39,623 nt of DNA from Sphingobium amiense (GTDB lineage Bacteria > Pseudomonadota > Alphaproteobacteria > Sphingomonadales > Sphingomonadaceae): contig NZ_AP018668.1 of the NCBI RefSeq assembly GCF_003967075.1, forward strand, positions 1 through 39,623. The letters are read 5' to 3'. How positions within the stretch are numbered: position 1 is the stretch's first letter; each line of letters starts with the position of its first letter. A model generated the notes under the pieces. That model was not told the origin of the DNA. It was given only the letters and a program-made list of their open reading frames with translations, and ran no database searches. The translations under genes were made by a program, and so were the position numbers. Positions 6,160-14,187 of this stretch are shown here, piece by piece.

Positions 6160-9100
6160 ATGGCGATCTACCATTTCTCGGCCAAGGTCATCAGCCGCGC
6201 CAACGGATCGAGCGCGGTTGCGAGCGCGGCCTATCGTTCGGCGTCCGAGCTGCACGATGACCGGCTGGGGCGCGACCATGATTTCTCGAACAAGGCCGGT
6301 GTCGTCCATTCGGAGATCATGCTGCCCGAAGGCGCGCCGGAGCGTTTAAACGATCGCGCGACGTTGTGGAACGAGGTCGAGGCGGGAGAGAAGCGCAAGG
6401 ACGCGCAGTTGGCGCGCGAGGTCGAGTTCTCGATTCCGCGCGAGCTGAACCAGCAGCAGGGGGTGCAGCTCGCCCGCGAGTTTGTCGAAAAGCAGTTCGT
6501 CGAACGCGGCATGGTCGCGGACCTCAATGTGCATTGGGACATGGGCAAGGACGGGCAACCGAAGCCGCACGCGCATGTCATGCTGGCGATGCGCGAAGTG
6601 AGGCCCGAGGGCTTCGGGGCGAAGGTGCGCGAGTGGAACAGCACGCAGCTCTTGCAGGGGTGGCGCGAGGCGTGGGCCGATCATGTCAACGAGCGGCTTG
6701 CCGAGCTGGATATTGATGCCCGCATAGATCATCGCACGTTGCAGGCGCAGGGCATCGAGCTTGAGCCGCAGCACAAGATCGGGCCGGCGGCGTCGCGGAT
6801 GCCCGAACAGGGGCTTGAGGCCGAGCGGGTCGAGGACCATGCCCGGATCGCGCGGGAGAATGGCGAGAAGATCATCGCCAATCCGCAAATCGCGCTCGAC
6901 GCGATCACCCGGCAGCAGGCCACGTTCACGCGGCGCAACCTCGCGCAGTTCGCCTTTCGGCACAGCGACGGCAAGGACCAGTTCGACCAGGTGATGGGCG
7001 CGGTGCGGGCCTCGCCCGAGCTGGTGGCGCTGGGGAAGGACGGGCGCGGCGAGGATCGCTTTACCTCGCGCGACATGATCGAGACGGAGCAGCGGTTGGA
7101 GCGTGCCGGTGATCGGCTTGGCGAGCGGACGGGGCATGGTCTCCCGGCAGCGTCGCTGCAAAGGGGGCTGGACGCTGCCGGGAGTGGGGGCCTGGTGCTG
7201 GGGGACCAGCAGCAGGACGCGCTGGCGCATATCACCGGGCAGAACGACCTTGCAATCGTCGTCGGCTATGCCGGCACCGGCAAATCGGCCATGTTGGGAG
7301 TCGCGCGCGACGAATGGGAGCGGGCGGGCTATCAGGTGCGCGGCGCGGCGCTGTCGGGGATCGCGGCCGAGGGGCTTGAGGGCGGATCGGGCATCGCCTC
7401 GCGCACGATCGCCAGCATGGAATATCAGTGGAACCAAGGCCGCGAGCTGCTGGGGCCGCGCGACGTGCTGGTGATCGACGAGGCCGGCATGATCGGCACG
7501 CGCCAGATGGAGCGGGTGCTATCGGAAGCCGAGCGGGCAGGGGCCAAGGTGGTCCTTGTCGGCGACGCCGAGCAGTTGCAGGCGATCGAGGCCGGCGCGG
7601 CGTTCCGCGCGCTTGCTGAGCGCCACGGCGCGGCCGAGATCAACGAGGTTCGCCGGCAGCATGAGGACTGGCAGAAGGAGGCGACCAGGGCGCTCGCTAC
7701 CGGCAGGACCGGCGAGGCGGTCCATGCCTATGAGCGGCATGGCATGGTCCACGCGGCCGAGACGCGCGAGCAGGCCCGCAGCGACCTTGTGGACCGCTGG
7801 GACGCGCAGCGCGTCGCCGATCCGGATCAGACCCGGATCATCCTCACCCATACCAATGCCGAGGTGCGCGATTTGAACCTGGCCGCGCGCGATCGGCTGC
7901 GCGACGCCGGCGAGCTGGGGGCCGACGTGCGGGTGTCGGCCGAGCGGGGCGCGCGGGAGTTCGCCCAGGGCGACCGCATCATGTTCCTCAAGAACGAGCG
8001 CGGGCTTGGGGTGAAGAACGGCACGCTGGGGCGGATCGAGCGCGTGTCGCCCGATAGCATGGCCGTTCGCCTTGACGATGGCCGATCGGTCGCGTTCGAC
8101 CTCAAGGACTATGCCCATGTCGATCATGGCTATGCCGCCACCATCCACAAATCGCAGGGCGTGACGGTCGATCAGGCGCATGTGCTGGCAACACCGGGGA
8201 TGGACCGCCATTCGGCCTATGTGGCGCTGTCGCGGCACCGCGACGGGGTGCAGCTCCATTACGGCCGCGACGACTTCGCCGATTTGGCATCGCTCACCCG
8301 CACGCTGGGGCGCGAGCGGGCCAAGGATATGGCGTCGGATTATGACCATGCTCCTGATAGCCGTGATCGCGACGCGGAGATTCGCGCTTTTGGCGACCGG
8401 CGCGGCCTGTCGGGCGAGATCCGCGTTGCGGATGCGCCCGAGCGCAAGGGCGTGGAGCTTCTTGGCCCGCGCGCGGGCACCATGCGCCAGATGGGCGAAG
8501 ATCCACGCACGCGCGAGATCGGCGAGGGCCGCGGCGCTGGCGAGACGAAGGCCGCGGCCGAGCGACAGCCGCGGCGCGGTATGTTCGATGGCTTGAAGCT
8601 GTCGGCCGAGCCGGCGAAGGCGGCCGAACCCGCGCCGGACACGAAGGACGCCGCGAAGGAGAAGGCGGCTCCCAAGCGGGGCATGTTCGACGGGCTGAAA
8701 CTGCCCCAGCGCACGCCGGCGCCGACGAAGGATGTTCCCGCGCGGGCCGAGCAGGGCCATACCCATGATTTCCGGCGTGCGGTCGAGCGCGCTTCGCGTT
8801 CGGCCGAGGCGGTGTTGCAGGCGCGCGCCTCGGGCGGGCCTGTTCTCGAGCATCAGAAGGTTGCGCTCGAGCGCGCGACCGAGGCGCTGGACCAGATCAG
8901 GCCGGGAGCCTCGCGCGATATGGCGTCGGCGATGCAGCGCGATCCCGGCTTGCTGCGCGAGGCGGCGGCGGGGCGCAGCGGCCCGATGGTCGCGGCGATG
9001 GCGCAGGAGGCGCGCGTGCGGGCCGATCCTAACCTGCGCGCCGATCGGTTCGTGGAGCGCTGGCAGGGGCTGAAACAGGAGCGCGACCGCCTTTATCGCG

Positions 9101-9321
9101 CCGGCGACATGGCGGGGCGCGAGAAGGCGGGCAAGGAAATGGCGGGCATGGCGAAAAGCCTTGAGCGCGACCCCCAGGTGGAATCGATCCTGCGCGACCG
9201 CACCCGCGAGCTGGGGCTTGAAATGGGCATGAATCGCAGCCGTGACATGGGCCGGGGCGATTTGGGCCGCCAGTTGACGCAGGATTTGGGGATTGGCCGT
9301 GATCGCGGCCTTAGTCGATAG
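6160..9321 (+). CDS. traA: TraA-type relaxase-helicase (MOBQ)
   Basis: A 1053-aa bifunctional relaxase that would nick oriT, stay attached to the transferred strand and unwind the plasmid. The N-terminal MobA/MobL domain carries a candidate catalytic tyrosine (Y25 in SAVASAAYRSA) and the metal-binding HAH (H137/H139 in PKPHAHVML). The central RecD-like helicase has Walker A GYAGTGKS (369-376), Walker B VIDEAGMIG (438-446), LVGDAEQLQ and the late motif YAATIHKSQG. The C-terminal third is charged and helical and has the motif RGMFDGLKL twice, about 34 residues apart. oriT is immediately upstream. The ATG at 6160 keeps the family N-terminus MAIYHFSAKVISR. Confidence 0.95.
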   Translation: MAIYHFSAKVISRANGSSAVASAAYRSASELHDDRLGRDHDFSNKAGVVHSEIMLPEGAPERLNDRATLWNEVEAGEKRKDAQLAREVEFSIPRELNQQQGVQLAREFVEKQFVERGMVADLNVHWDMGKDGQPKPHAHVMLAMREVRPEGFGAKVREWNSTQLLQGWREAWADHVNERLAELDIDARIDHRTLQAQGIELEPQHKIGPAASRMPEQGLEAERVEDHARIARENGEKIIANPQIALDAITRQQATFTRRNLAQFAFRHSDGKDQFDQVMGAVRASPELVALGKDGRGEDRFTSRDMIETEQRLERAGDRLGERTGHGLPAASLQRGLDAAGSGGLVLGDQQQDALAHITGQNDLAIVVGYAGTGKSAMLGVARDEWERAGYQVRGAALSGIAAEGLEGGSGIASRTIASMEYQWNQGRELLGPRDVLVIDEAGMIGTRQMERVLSEAERAGAKVVLVGDAEQLQAIEAGAAFRALAERHGAAEINEVRRQHEDWQKEATRALATGRTGEAVHAYERHGMVHAAETREQARSDLVDRWDAQRVADPDQTRIILTHTNAEVRDLNLAARDRLRDAGELGADVRVSAERGAREFAQGDRIMFLKNERGLGVKNGTLGRIERVSPDSMAVRLDDGRSVAFDLKDYAHVDHGYAATIHKSQGVTVDQAHVLATPGMDRHSAYVALSRHRDGVQLHYGRDDFADLASLTRTLGRERAKDMASDYDHAPDSRDRDAEIRAFGDRRGLSGEIRVADAPERKGVELLGPRAGTMRQMGEDPRTREIGEGRGAGETKAAAERQPRRGMFDGLKLSAEPAKAAEPAPDTKDAAKEKAAPKRGMFDGLKLPQRTPAPTKDVPARAEQGHTHDFRRAVERASRSAEAVLQARASGGPVLEHQKVALERATEALDQIRPGASRDMASAMQRDPGLLREAAAGRSGPMVAAMAQEARVRADPNLRADRFVERWQGLKQERDRLYRAGDMAGREKAGKEMAGMAKSLERDPQVESILRDRTRELGLEMGMNRSRDMGRGDLGRQLTQDLGIGRDRGLSR

Positions 9322-9347
9322 GACGGGCCGGTAAGGAGAAAAGAACG

Positions 9348-10046
9348 ATGGATGAGGATAGCCAGGAGCGCAACGACCCGGCGCTGGCGTTCGAGCGATT
9401 GCGTGGCGAGGTGTCGTTGCTACGCCATGCGGTCGAGGCGCTGACCAGGGCGCGCGAGTCCATCGACATTCCCGATTACGAGCCGACGCTTGAGCGCACC
9501 GAAAAGGTGCTGGGTATCCTGGCGCAGCAGATCGACGGTGTGCGGAAAAGCCCCGCCATGACGCTCACCCCGGAGAATATGGGAGGCCGTTTAAACGCCT
9601 CCGTCGCAGAGGCCACCCGCGAACTGCGGGATCAGGTCCAATCCGCGAAATCGGCCTTGTCGTCCGCGACCTTCGACCTGCAAAACATGGTCGCGTCCGC
9701 GCGGCGCGGCGACGAACAAAATCGCTGGCTGTATATCGCCGGTGGCGGCGGCCTGGCGCTGGGGCTGTTGCTCTATGCGGTCCTCGCCGACCCCATCGCC
9801 CGCGTGACCCCGGATAGTTGGCGCTGGCCCGAGCGCATGGCGACGCGGACGCTTGGCGAGCCGTCGCTATGGGATGCGGGGCAACGGTTGATGCAGACGG
9901 CCGCGCCCGAGAGCTGGGGGTTGATCGTCGCGGCCTCGCCGCTCGCCGATGGCAACCGCGAGGCGGTGCAAGCGTGCCGCGAGCAGGCCGAGAAGGCGAA
10001 AAAGCCGGTGCGCTGCACGATCGAGGTGAAACCACAGAAGTTCTAA
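9348..10046 (+). CDS. DUF6118-like membrane protein of the tra region
   Basis: A 232-aa protein with an N-terminal coiled-coil-like region (ERLRGEVSLLRHAVEALTRA and a second helix near residues 90-120), one membrane segment (about 128-147, YIAGGGGLALGLLLYAVLAD) and a C-terminal domain ending in the basic ACREQAEKAKKPVRCTIEVK. I recognise it as the type of protein named DUF6118, common after traA on alphaproteobacterial plasmids; its function is unknown. A good Shine-Dalgarno (aaggaga) precedes the ATG and only 26 bp separate it from traA. A 3' fragment of a second copy lies near 14005. Confidence 0.78.
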   Translation: MDEDSQERNDPALAFERLRGEVSLLRHAVEALTRARESIDIPDYEPTLERTEKVLGILAQQIDGVRKSPAMTLTPENMGGRLNASVAEATRELRDQVQSAKSALSSATFDLQNMVASARRGDEQNRWLYIAGGGGLALGLLLYAVLADPIARVTPDSWRWPERMATRTLGEPSLWDAGQRLMQTAAPESWGLIVAASPLADGNREAVQACREQAEKAKKPVRCTIEVKPQKF

Positions 10047-10050
10047 TTCT

Positions 10051-10073
10051 ATTAAGAATGACTTGCAATAGCT
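10051..10073. promoter_or_regulatory. possible iron-responsive (Fur-type) operator
   Basis: An AT-rich stretch (ATTAAGAATGACTTGCAATAGC) lies about 60 bp before the start of the truncated TonB receptor. Such genes are normally Fur-controlled, and the AATGA...TTGCAAT layout loosely fits a Fur box. This is a weak match by eye. Confidence 0.25.
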
Positions 10074-10132
10074 AGAACATTCTGGTCCCAACTCCGGGGA
10101 GCCCGGGGATCGTGTGTCTTCGGGGTTGAATA

Positions 10133-10900
10133 ATGAAATTTGCTACTGGCGCGGCGCTCTTGCCGCTCATGATTGTTTCTACTCCGGTGCTGGCGCAGGA
10201 AGGGCGATCGTCGCAGCGTCTGACCGAGGTTGACACGATCATCGTGACCGGCAAGCGCGAGCAGCCTTACGCGGTGGATAGCGCCGTGAGTGCCACCAAA
10301 ACCGACGCGCCAATCATGAAGGTGCCGCAAATCGTGAACGTGGTTCCGGCACAGGTGCTGCTGGACCAGCAAGTGCAATCGCTGACCGAGGTACTCCGCA
10401 ATGTCAGCGGTATCACCCAGACCAACGGCGCTTTCTTTGGCGACACCCTGAAGATTCGGGGATTTGGCACCGACGGCGCATTCTTGCGTGACGGGTATCC
10501 TCGCCAGAACGAATTGGCGCTTGCCCTTCGGGAAGTCGGCCGTGTCGAACGAACCTTGTTCATGATCGACTGGATTCTCGACGCCGGTTTGCAGCGCCAG
10601 GCCCAGATCGGCCTCAACAAAGGCGAAGCCCATCATGCCCTGAAGCGCGCCATCAGCTTCCATCGGCGCGGTGAAATCCGGGATCGCTCGGGCGAAGGCC
10701 AGCATTGTCGCATCGCTGGCATGAATCTGCTGGCGGCCATCATCATCTTCTGGAACACGATGAAGCTCGGTGATGTCGTCAGCAGTCGAGCCGCTGATGG
10801 AGCTGCCGTCCCGCGTCATCTCCTTGCCCATGTCTCGCCGCTGGGATGGGAGCACATCAATCTCACCGGCGAGTATCGATGGCCAAAATCCTTAGCGTAG
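10133..10900 (+). pseudogene. TonB-dependent receptor 5' end fused in frame to Tn3 transposase 3' end
   Basis: One intact 255-aa frame joins two unrelated proteins. Residues 1-120 are a signal peptide (cleavage near VLAQ-EG) plus a TonB-box-like region (VDTIIVTGKRE) and most of a plug domain (DAPIMKVPQIVNVV, LTEVLRNVSGI, IRGFGTDGAFLRDG). Residues from about 121 (YPRQNELALALREVGRVERT) to the end are the C-terminal part of a Tn3-family TnpA, with the last catalytic glutamate in NKGEAHH (E165) and the final SPLGWEHINLTGEY. The join is near 10492-10495. The receptor barrel and the first two DDE aspartates are absent, so neither parent function remains; a secreted fusion could still be made. It looks like the product of a deletion between a transposon and its target. 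Confidence 0.88.
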
Positions 10901-10925
10901 GATTTCGCCCCCTCCCGCACACCCC
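10888..10925 (-). repeat. terminal inverted repeat of the deleted Tn3-type element
   Basis: Read leftward from 10925 the sequence starts GGGGTGTGCGGGAGGGGGCG and ends CTACGCTAAGG, the usual outer GGGG and inner ACGCTAAG of 38-bp Tn3-family ends. It overlaps the 3' end of the fused transposase, as in intact Tn3 relatives. It resembles the Tn5393 end as I remember it. No matching left end was found nearby. Confidence 0.65.
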
Positions 10926-10930
10926 CTAAT

Positions 10931-10957
10931 GGAAACAGGCCAAAGTGGCCCGTTTTC
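10931..10957 (+). terminator. hairpin after the transposase remnant
   Basis: ggaaacaggcc and ggcccgttttcc form a stem with a short aaagt loop and one bulge. There is no T-run, so a terminator role is uncertain. Confidence 0.3.
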
Positions 10958-11131
10958 CGCGTGCATCGCCCCCCCCCCGATCATGATGGCATAGCGTGGA
11001 AGGTACGCCAGACAACGCTAAGGGAGAACAAGAAGGGAGCATCTACTTGCCCTTCGCTGCTTGTTGGCCATTTCAAAAAACAGGCAAGATCGAGGGGCCT
11101 GCCGGAGCGTCAGCAGCAATTGAGGCCTCAC

Positions 11132-11686
11132 TTAAATCGTAACGATAGCGCTGGTTCCACGGGTTCGGCACAATTCCCGAGACGCCAATTCTTTCCGCCG
11201 GCGCATCGAGGATTTAAACAGACTCACCAAGTTCGAGGACAATGAGACAATATCGGTCCCTAGCGCAAAGGTGGCGCCGACTATCAGGTTATGAGCGAGC
11301 CAAAACGGTGCTCCGACAAGAAAAAAGCCTTTCATGCGCGCCGTCGATTTCTGAAGCCGCGCTACGCTTCCCAACAAGCTGCCTACGAACGCGAATACAG
11401 AAGGCGGACCGTGCCATGTTATTATGGCCAGAAAAGCGAGAAGAATAAGGCTCGCGCCATAAAGCCTGACGATGATATAGCGATCAGGAATCGATGCCGA
11501 GATAATGAGCTGCGTGCATGAAATCAGGCAGGCAATGGCGGCCGTTGGCGAGCCAAGCATCAGGAAATAGAGCGCGAAAGCGGCGGCGCCTACGCTCTGG
11601 ATTTTCACCACGGTGCGATAATCTGTAAAGAAGGGCCAGCCTAAGACACACAGTAGAGCAACGCCCCCGACGGCGCCGGCGATCAT
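11132..11686 (-). CDS. YgjV-like inner membrane protein
   Basis: A 184-aa polytopic membrane protein with about five hydrophobic helices (for example VGGVALLCVLGWPFF, AAFALYFLMLGSPTAAIACL, LYGASLILLAFLAIITWHGP). The order WPFFTDYRTVVKIQS...FALYFLMLG and the late GAPFWLAHNLIVGA are typical of YgjV proteins, whose function is unknown. The C-terminus is a basic tail. The ATG at 11686 is preceded by a G-rich stretch. A perfect TTAA-N7-TTAA box lies 86 bp upstream. It follows the transposon remnant tail to tail. Confidence 0.75.
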   Translation of the reverse strand: MIAGAVGGVALLCVLGWPFFTDYRTVVKIQSVGAAAFALYFLMLGSPTAAIACLISCTQLIISASIPDRYIIVRLYGASLILLAFLAIITWHGPPSVFAFVGSLLGSVARLQKSTARMKGFFLVGAPFWLAHNLIVGATFALGTDIVSLSSNLVSLFKSSMRRRKELASRELCRTRGTSAIVTI

Positions 11687-12001
11687 GACCGCCCCCTGTT
11701 GCCAGCCTTACTCTTGTCGGTAATAACTCTGGCGCTTGGATTTTCCATGCGCCAAGATTGAACGAACAGGGTTAATATGAATTTAATATATGAGACCAAA
11801 ATATACTAAAGTCGGCGTTCTTCTTAAATCCAACCCTGTTCCACAGTCTGTCATTGACCAAATGGGGCTATCTCTCAGACGCACCTTCGAAACTCACAAT
11901 GAACAAGAGCAGATTCGTGGATCGGAGCGTCGCAGCGGTCGGACATATAGAAAATGAAAAATGTTCAAGCACAAATTATCCGGTCAACATATTGTGGGAT
12001 A
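11687..12001. other. AT-rich intergenic stretch
   Basis: No gene is visible in these 315 bp. The region is much more AT-rich than its surroundings. It carries the TTAA-N7-TTAA box and an inverted pair GAACAGGGTT (11766-11775) / AACCCTGTTC about 40 bp apart, which could be a regulator site or transcript hairpin. Confidence 0.5.
11772..11786. promoter_or_regulatory. CtrA-type box TTAA-N7-TTAA upstream of the YgjV-like gene
   Basis: TTAA-tatgaat-TTAA matches the alphaproteobacterial CtrA consensus exactly and lies 86 bp before the start at 11686. The surrounding region is AT-rich, which raises the chance of a random match. Confidence 0.4.
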
Positions 12002-12355
12002 TTAAATTTGCATGTTCATAATATCGTTGTAGGCAGTTAGCAGCTTGTTACGAACCTGAAGTGTCGCTTCAAAATTCACGCTAGATCGAGCTTGTAGGAG
12101 AGCCACGGTAGCGATGTCGGTCGTTTCACCACGTTCATAGGCTTCGGTTGCAACGTCTTCCTGCTCGAGCGTGGTATTGACGTTCTGAATAGCAGTTTGA
12201 AGGGTAGAGGCGAAGCCGCTAAGTGGCTTTGCACCGATCTCGCTGTCCGTGGGGCTCGAACGGGACGTTGCAGGAAGCAGGCCCCGCAGCGATGCGTTGC
12301 GGTCAAGCATAGTGGCGCGCATCGCCATTATATTCGCAACCGATAAATCGCTCAT
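12002..12355 (-). CDS. fliE: FliE-like flagellar basal-body protein, orphan copy 1
   Basis: A 117-aa protein with the FliE layout: N-terminal helix (ANIMAMRATMLDRNASLRGL), a variable middle, FASTLQTAIQNVNTTLEQE, then the conserved C-terminus (TTDIATVALLQARSSVNFEA followed by TLQVRNKLLTAYNDIMNMQI). FliE is the exported adaptor between the MS ring and the rod of the flagellum. No other flagellar gene occurs in this window. It is strongly similar to the copy at 25202 (shared DVATEAYERGET and FEATLQVRNKLL). The ATG at 12355 has no strong Shine-Dalgarno. A perfect CtrA-type box starts 52 bp upstream. Confidence 0.88.
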   Translation of the reverse strand: MSDLSVANIMAMRATMLDRNASLRGLLPATSRSSPTDSEIGAKPLSGFASTLQTAIQNVNTTLEQEDVATEAYERGETTDIATVALLQARSSVNFEATLQVRNKLLTAYNDIMNMQI

Positions 12356-12406
12356 TGCTCGTGGTCCACGTAAACGATCGCTCGCATCCGGCTTAACCCT
12401 GCTACT

Positions 12407-12421
12407 TTAAATATTGGTTAA
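12407..12421. promoter_or_regulatory. CtrA-type box TTAA-N7-TTAA before fliE copy 1
   Basis: TTAA-atattgg-TTAA is an exact CtrA full site starting 52 bp upstream of the fliE ATG, a position where a CtrA dimer would overlap the -35 region. The two other FliE-like genes have near-identical arrangements. Confidence 0.6.
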
Positions 12422-12521
12422 CCATATCAATATCAGGGCCAGTGCGTGCTGAAGTGAGAAGCGCAGTGCGAGGTGTTGGGCCCACGCTGGTCGATGTACA
12501 TAACCAATTGCGTCCGCGGGC

Positions 12522-12980
12522 TTAAAACCCCGTGGCGCTGTTCTTGTCGCAGGAAGCTCTCAGAAATTCCAAGGCTTCTCCGACCCGGCGCACCGAGGCA
12601 TTGTCCCCTACGTAGATATCCACCCCCCGGAAAGCGGTCATCCCGCCTGTGATCTCAACATAGGATTGAGGGCCGTTCGTTGAGAACGAGGGCCGGATGG
12701 ACAGAGCGCGGCTGAGATCGACAAGGTGACTGCTTTTGTCATTGAGTGCGAGCACCATCTGGCACGACTGCTTGAAGCTGACGGCAGTCACGGCCGACAG
12801 CCGGACAAAGCCGGGCCAGGGTTTTACTTCGGCAGGGCCGCGTGCAAGCATGTCGGAGATGAAGGTGGTGGCGCTCTTCGCCGTTTTCGCAGGCGCGGCA
12901 CTGACTGATTGAGCTTGCGCGGTATATCCCGGCGCAACGGCAAGAAGGACTGGCACTGTTGCGAGTACGACTCTAAGCAT
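12522..12980 (-). CDS. exported protein of unknown function
   Basis: A 152-aa protein with a clear signal peptide (MLRVVLATVPVLLAVAPGYTAQAQ, cleavage near AQAQ-SV), so it is periplasmic or secreted. The mature part has two cysteines (FKQSCQMVL and FLRASCDKN) that could form a disulfide. I do not recognise the family. The ATG at 12980 is chosen because the signal peptide starts there; the open frame extends 30 codons upstream into the GNAT gene. The start overlaps the GNAT stop by 8 bp, so both are probably cotranslated. Confidence 0.65.
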   Translation of the reverse strand: MLRVVLATVPVLLAVAPGYTAQAQSVSAAPAKTAKSATTFISDMLARGPAEVKPWPGFVRLSAVTAVSFKQSCQMVLALNDKSSHLVDLSRALSIRPSFSTNGPQSYVEITGGMTAFRGVDIYVGDNASVRRVGEALEFLRASCDKNSATGF

Positions 12981-13551
12981 GTCGATAGCGTGATTTCGTT
13001 GGCGAGGCAGGATACAGCGTCTTAACGAGGACGTGCATCGATCCGGCGCTTTGATTCCTATTCCGCTCATACCAGGTCAGGCGGTAAGCCAACCGCCGGT
13101 AAAGCGCCAAGGCGGCGGCGTTGTCCGGCTGAACACTGATCATCATGCCGCTGAACCCTGACGACGCAGCCCACGCCTCGGCACGAGAAACGAGGCGGGT
13201 ACCCCAGCCCTGATTTCGCCACTCCTCGTGTACGGCAAGCTCGAAGGAGGCGAAGGTGCAGCCTGGGTCATCGACGATCTCCCCGACATAGATCGCGCCG
13301 AATTTGCAGAAACCGCTGACGGCGGCGAACATGCTGCCGCGCCGATCTGGATAGGCTTCAAACGAGGGAATGGCCTCAGGTAGCTCGACAACAACCGGCT
13401 CCTCTGACCAGACTCTTTCCAGCATTGTCAAAGGGCCAAGCCCATGATGTTTTTGTGGGCACATATATCCGGATTTGGCATGGGACACTGCGAATGCGGC
13501 CTGCCCGCCATTTGGAGCGGAACCCGTAGTTCTAACGAGTGCCTCTATCAT
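12973..13551 (-). CDS. GNAT-family N-acetyltransferase
   Basis: The conserved GNAT core is visible: FELAVHEEWRNQGWGTRLV with the acetyl-CoA-binding Q/RxxGxG/A-type loop (RNQGWGTRL), then SGMMISVQPDNAAALALYRR and LAYRLTWYERN, the usual beta5 region. The substrate is unknown. The start is uncertain: ATG 13551 overlaps the stop of a FliE-like fragment (ATGA), while ATG 13464 and ATG 13425 are closer to where family similarity begins. It appears to form a unit with the fragment upstream and the exported protein downstream, behind a CtrA-type box. Confidence 0.75.
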   Translation of the reverse strand: MIEALVRTTGSAPNGGQAAFAVSHAKSGYMCPQKHHGLGPLTMLERVWSEEPVVVELPEAIPSFEAYPDRRGSMFAAVSGFCKFGAIYVGEIVDDPGCTFASFELAVHEEWRNQGWGTRLVSRAEAWAASSGFSGMMISVQPDNAAALALYRRLAYRLTWYERNRNQSAGSMHVLVKTLYPASPTKSRYRHA

Positions 13552-13682
13552 CGCAACAGCGAAGCGGGCCCCGGCTTCGCCTCGTTGCTAATAGCGGCCA
13601 GACCCACGCTAGCAACATTCTGGAGCGCGTTGCTCCGCGCCAGGATGGTGCTCCTGATGGCCGTAACTTCGTAAAGCGACAT
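13548..13682 (-). pseudogene. truncated FliE-like N-terminus (third copy)
   Basis: A 44-codon frame starting MSLYEVTAIRSTILARSNAL and then QNVAS. It parallels the start of the 25202 copy (MGMRSAILERNAALRNVA): shared RS, IL, R, AL, NVA in register. The frame stops after 44 residues where FliE would continue for about 70 more, and no continuation is seen in other frames. Its TGA overlaps the ATG of the GNAT frame. A CtrA-like box lies 50 bp upstream, like the full copies. It may be a decayed gene or a short leader peptide. Confidence 0.65.
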
Positions 13683-13731
13683 GGGAATTTCCCGAATTAG
13701 ACGACGCTCTGGCGACAATAACACCAAGCCT

Positions 13732-13746
13732 TTAGAGGATGGTTAA
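13732..13746. promoter_or_regulatory. CtrA-like box before the truncated FliE copy
   Basis: Read leftward it is TTAA-ccatcct-CTAA, one base off the TTAA-N7-TTAA consensus, 50 bp upstream of the ATG at 13682. Confidence 0.45.
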
Positions 13747-13752
13747 CGACAT

Positions 13753-14004
13753 TCAAGAAAGATTGAGCGCTGATGCACGGTGCCATCTGGGGCAGGGTGC
13801 CTGATGGAAGCCGGTCTGGCCGACCTTCAGCTCCCATGACCTCGAAAACCCTTGATGGTGGCGTAAGCGGTCGGCGTCGACTTGACCCAGGAGCGGCAGG
13901 ATCAGCCGTTTAAGCCGCTCGTTGTCCGTCTCGATCCGGTTGTTTGAGATACTTGGCGCGGCGGTGGTCAACGTGGACGGGGCAGACGCCCTCCCGCTCC
14001 AACT
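13753..14004 (-). pseudogene. remnant of an IS6-type transposase with a frameshift
   Basis: Leftward reading gives EREGVCPVHVDHRRAKYL in one frame and NNRIETDNERLKRLILPLLG in the next. Together they match the C-terminal part of IS6-family (IS26/IS6100-like) transposases, where the sequence runs ...H-x-KYLNNRIE-D.... An extra A in the run tctcaaacaacc breaks the frame. The N-terminal part is missing, and no terminal inverted repeats were found. Confidence 0.55.
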
Positions 14005-14087
14005 CGGCAATCGCAAGGCGGTAAAGGCGTGCCGCGAGCAGGCGGAAAGGCGAAGAAGTCGGCGCTACACGATCGAATCAAATTGAT
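14005..14087 (+). pseudogene. 3' fragment of a second DUF6118 gene
   Basis: The stretch ggcaatcgcaaggcggt and aaggcgtgccgcgagcaggc, then the bases to about 14075, follow the 3' end of the DUF6118 gene (9950-10026) with scattered substitutions and a small indel; the KACREQAE codons are recognisable. It abuts the IS6-type remnant, so a rearrangement brought a plasmid-backbone fragment here. Confidence 0.6.
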
Positions 14088-14187
14088 GGCGGCGCGACAG
14101 CTTTTTGCCTGTGGACTTTCGTCTGGAACGGAAAGCCGATCGATCGCTTCGCCGATGGTGACCGCATGCGGCGCAACAATTACAGGC

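Noticed and set aside
6346..8853. Long leftward open frames of 363 and 444 codons
   Set aside because: Both are antisense to the relaxase, whose motifs cover the region.
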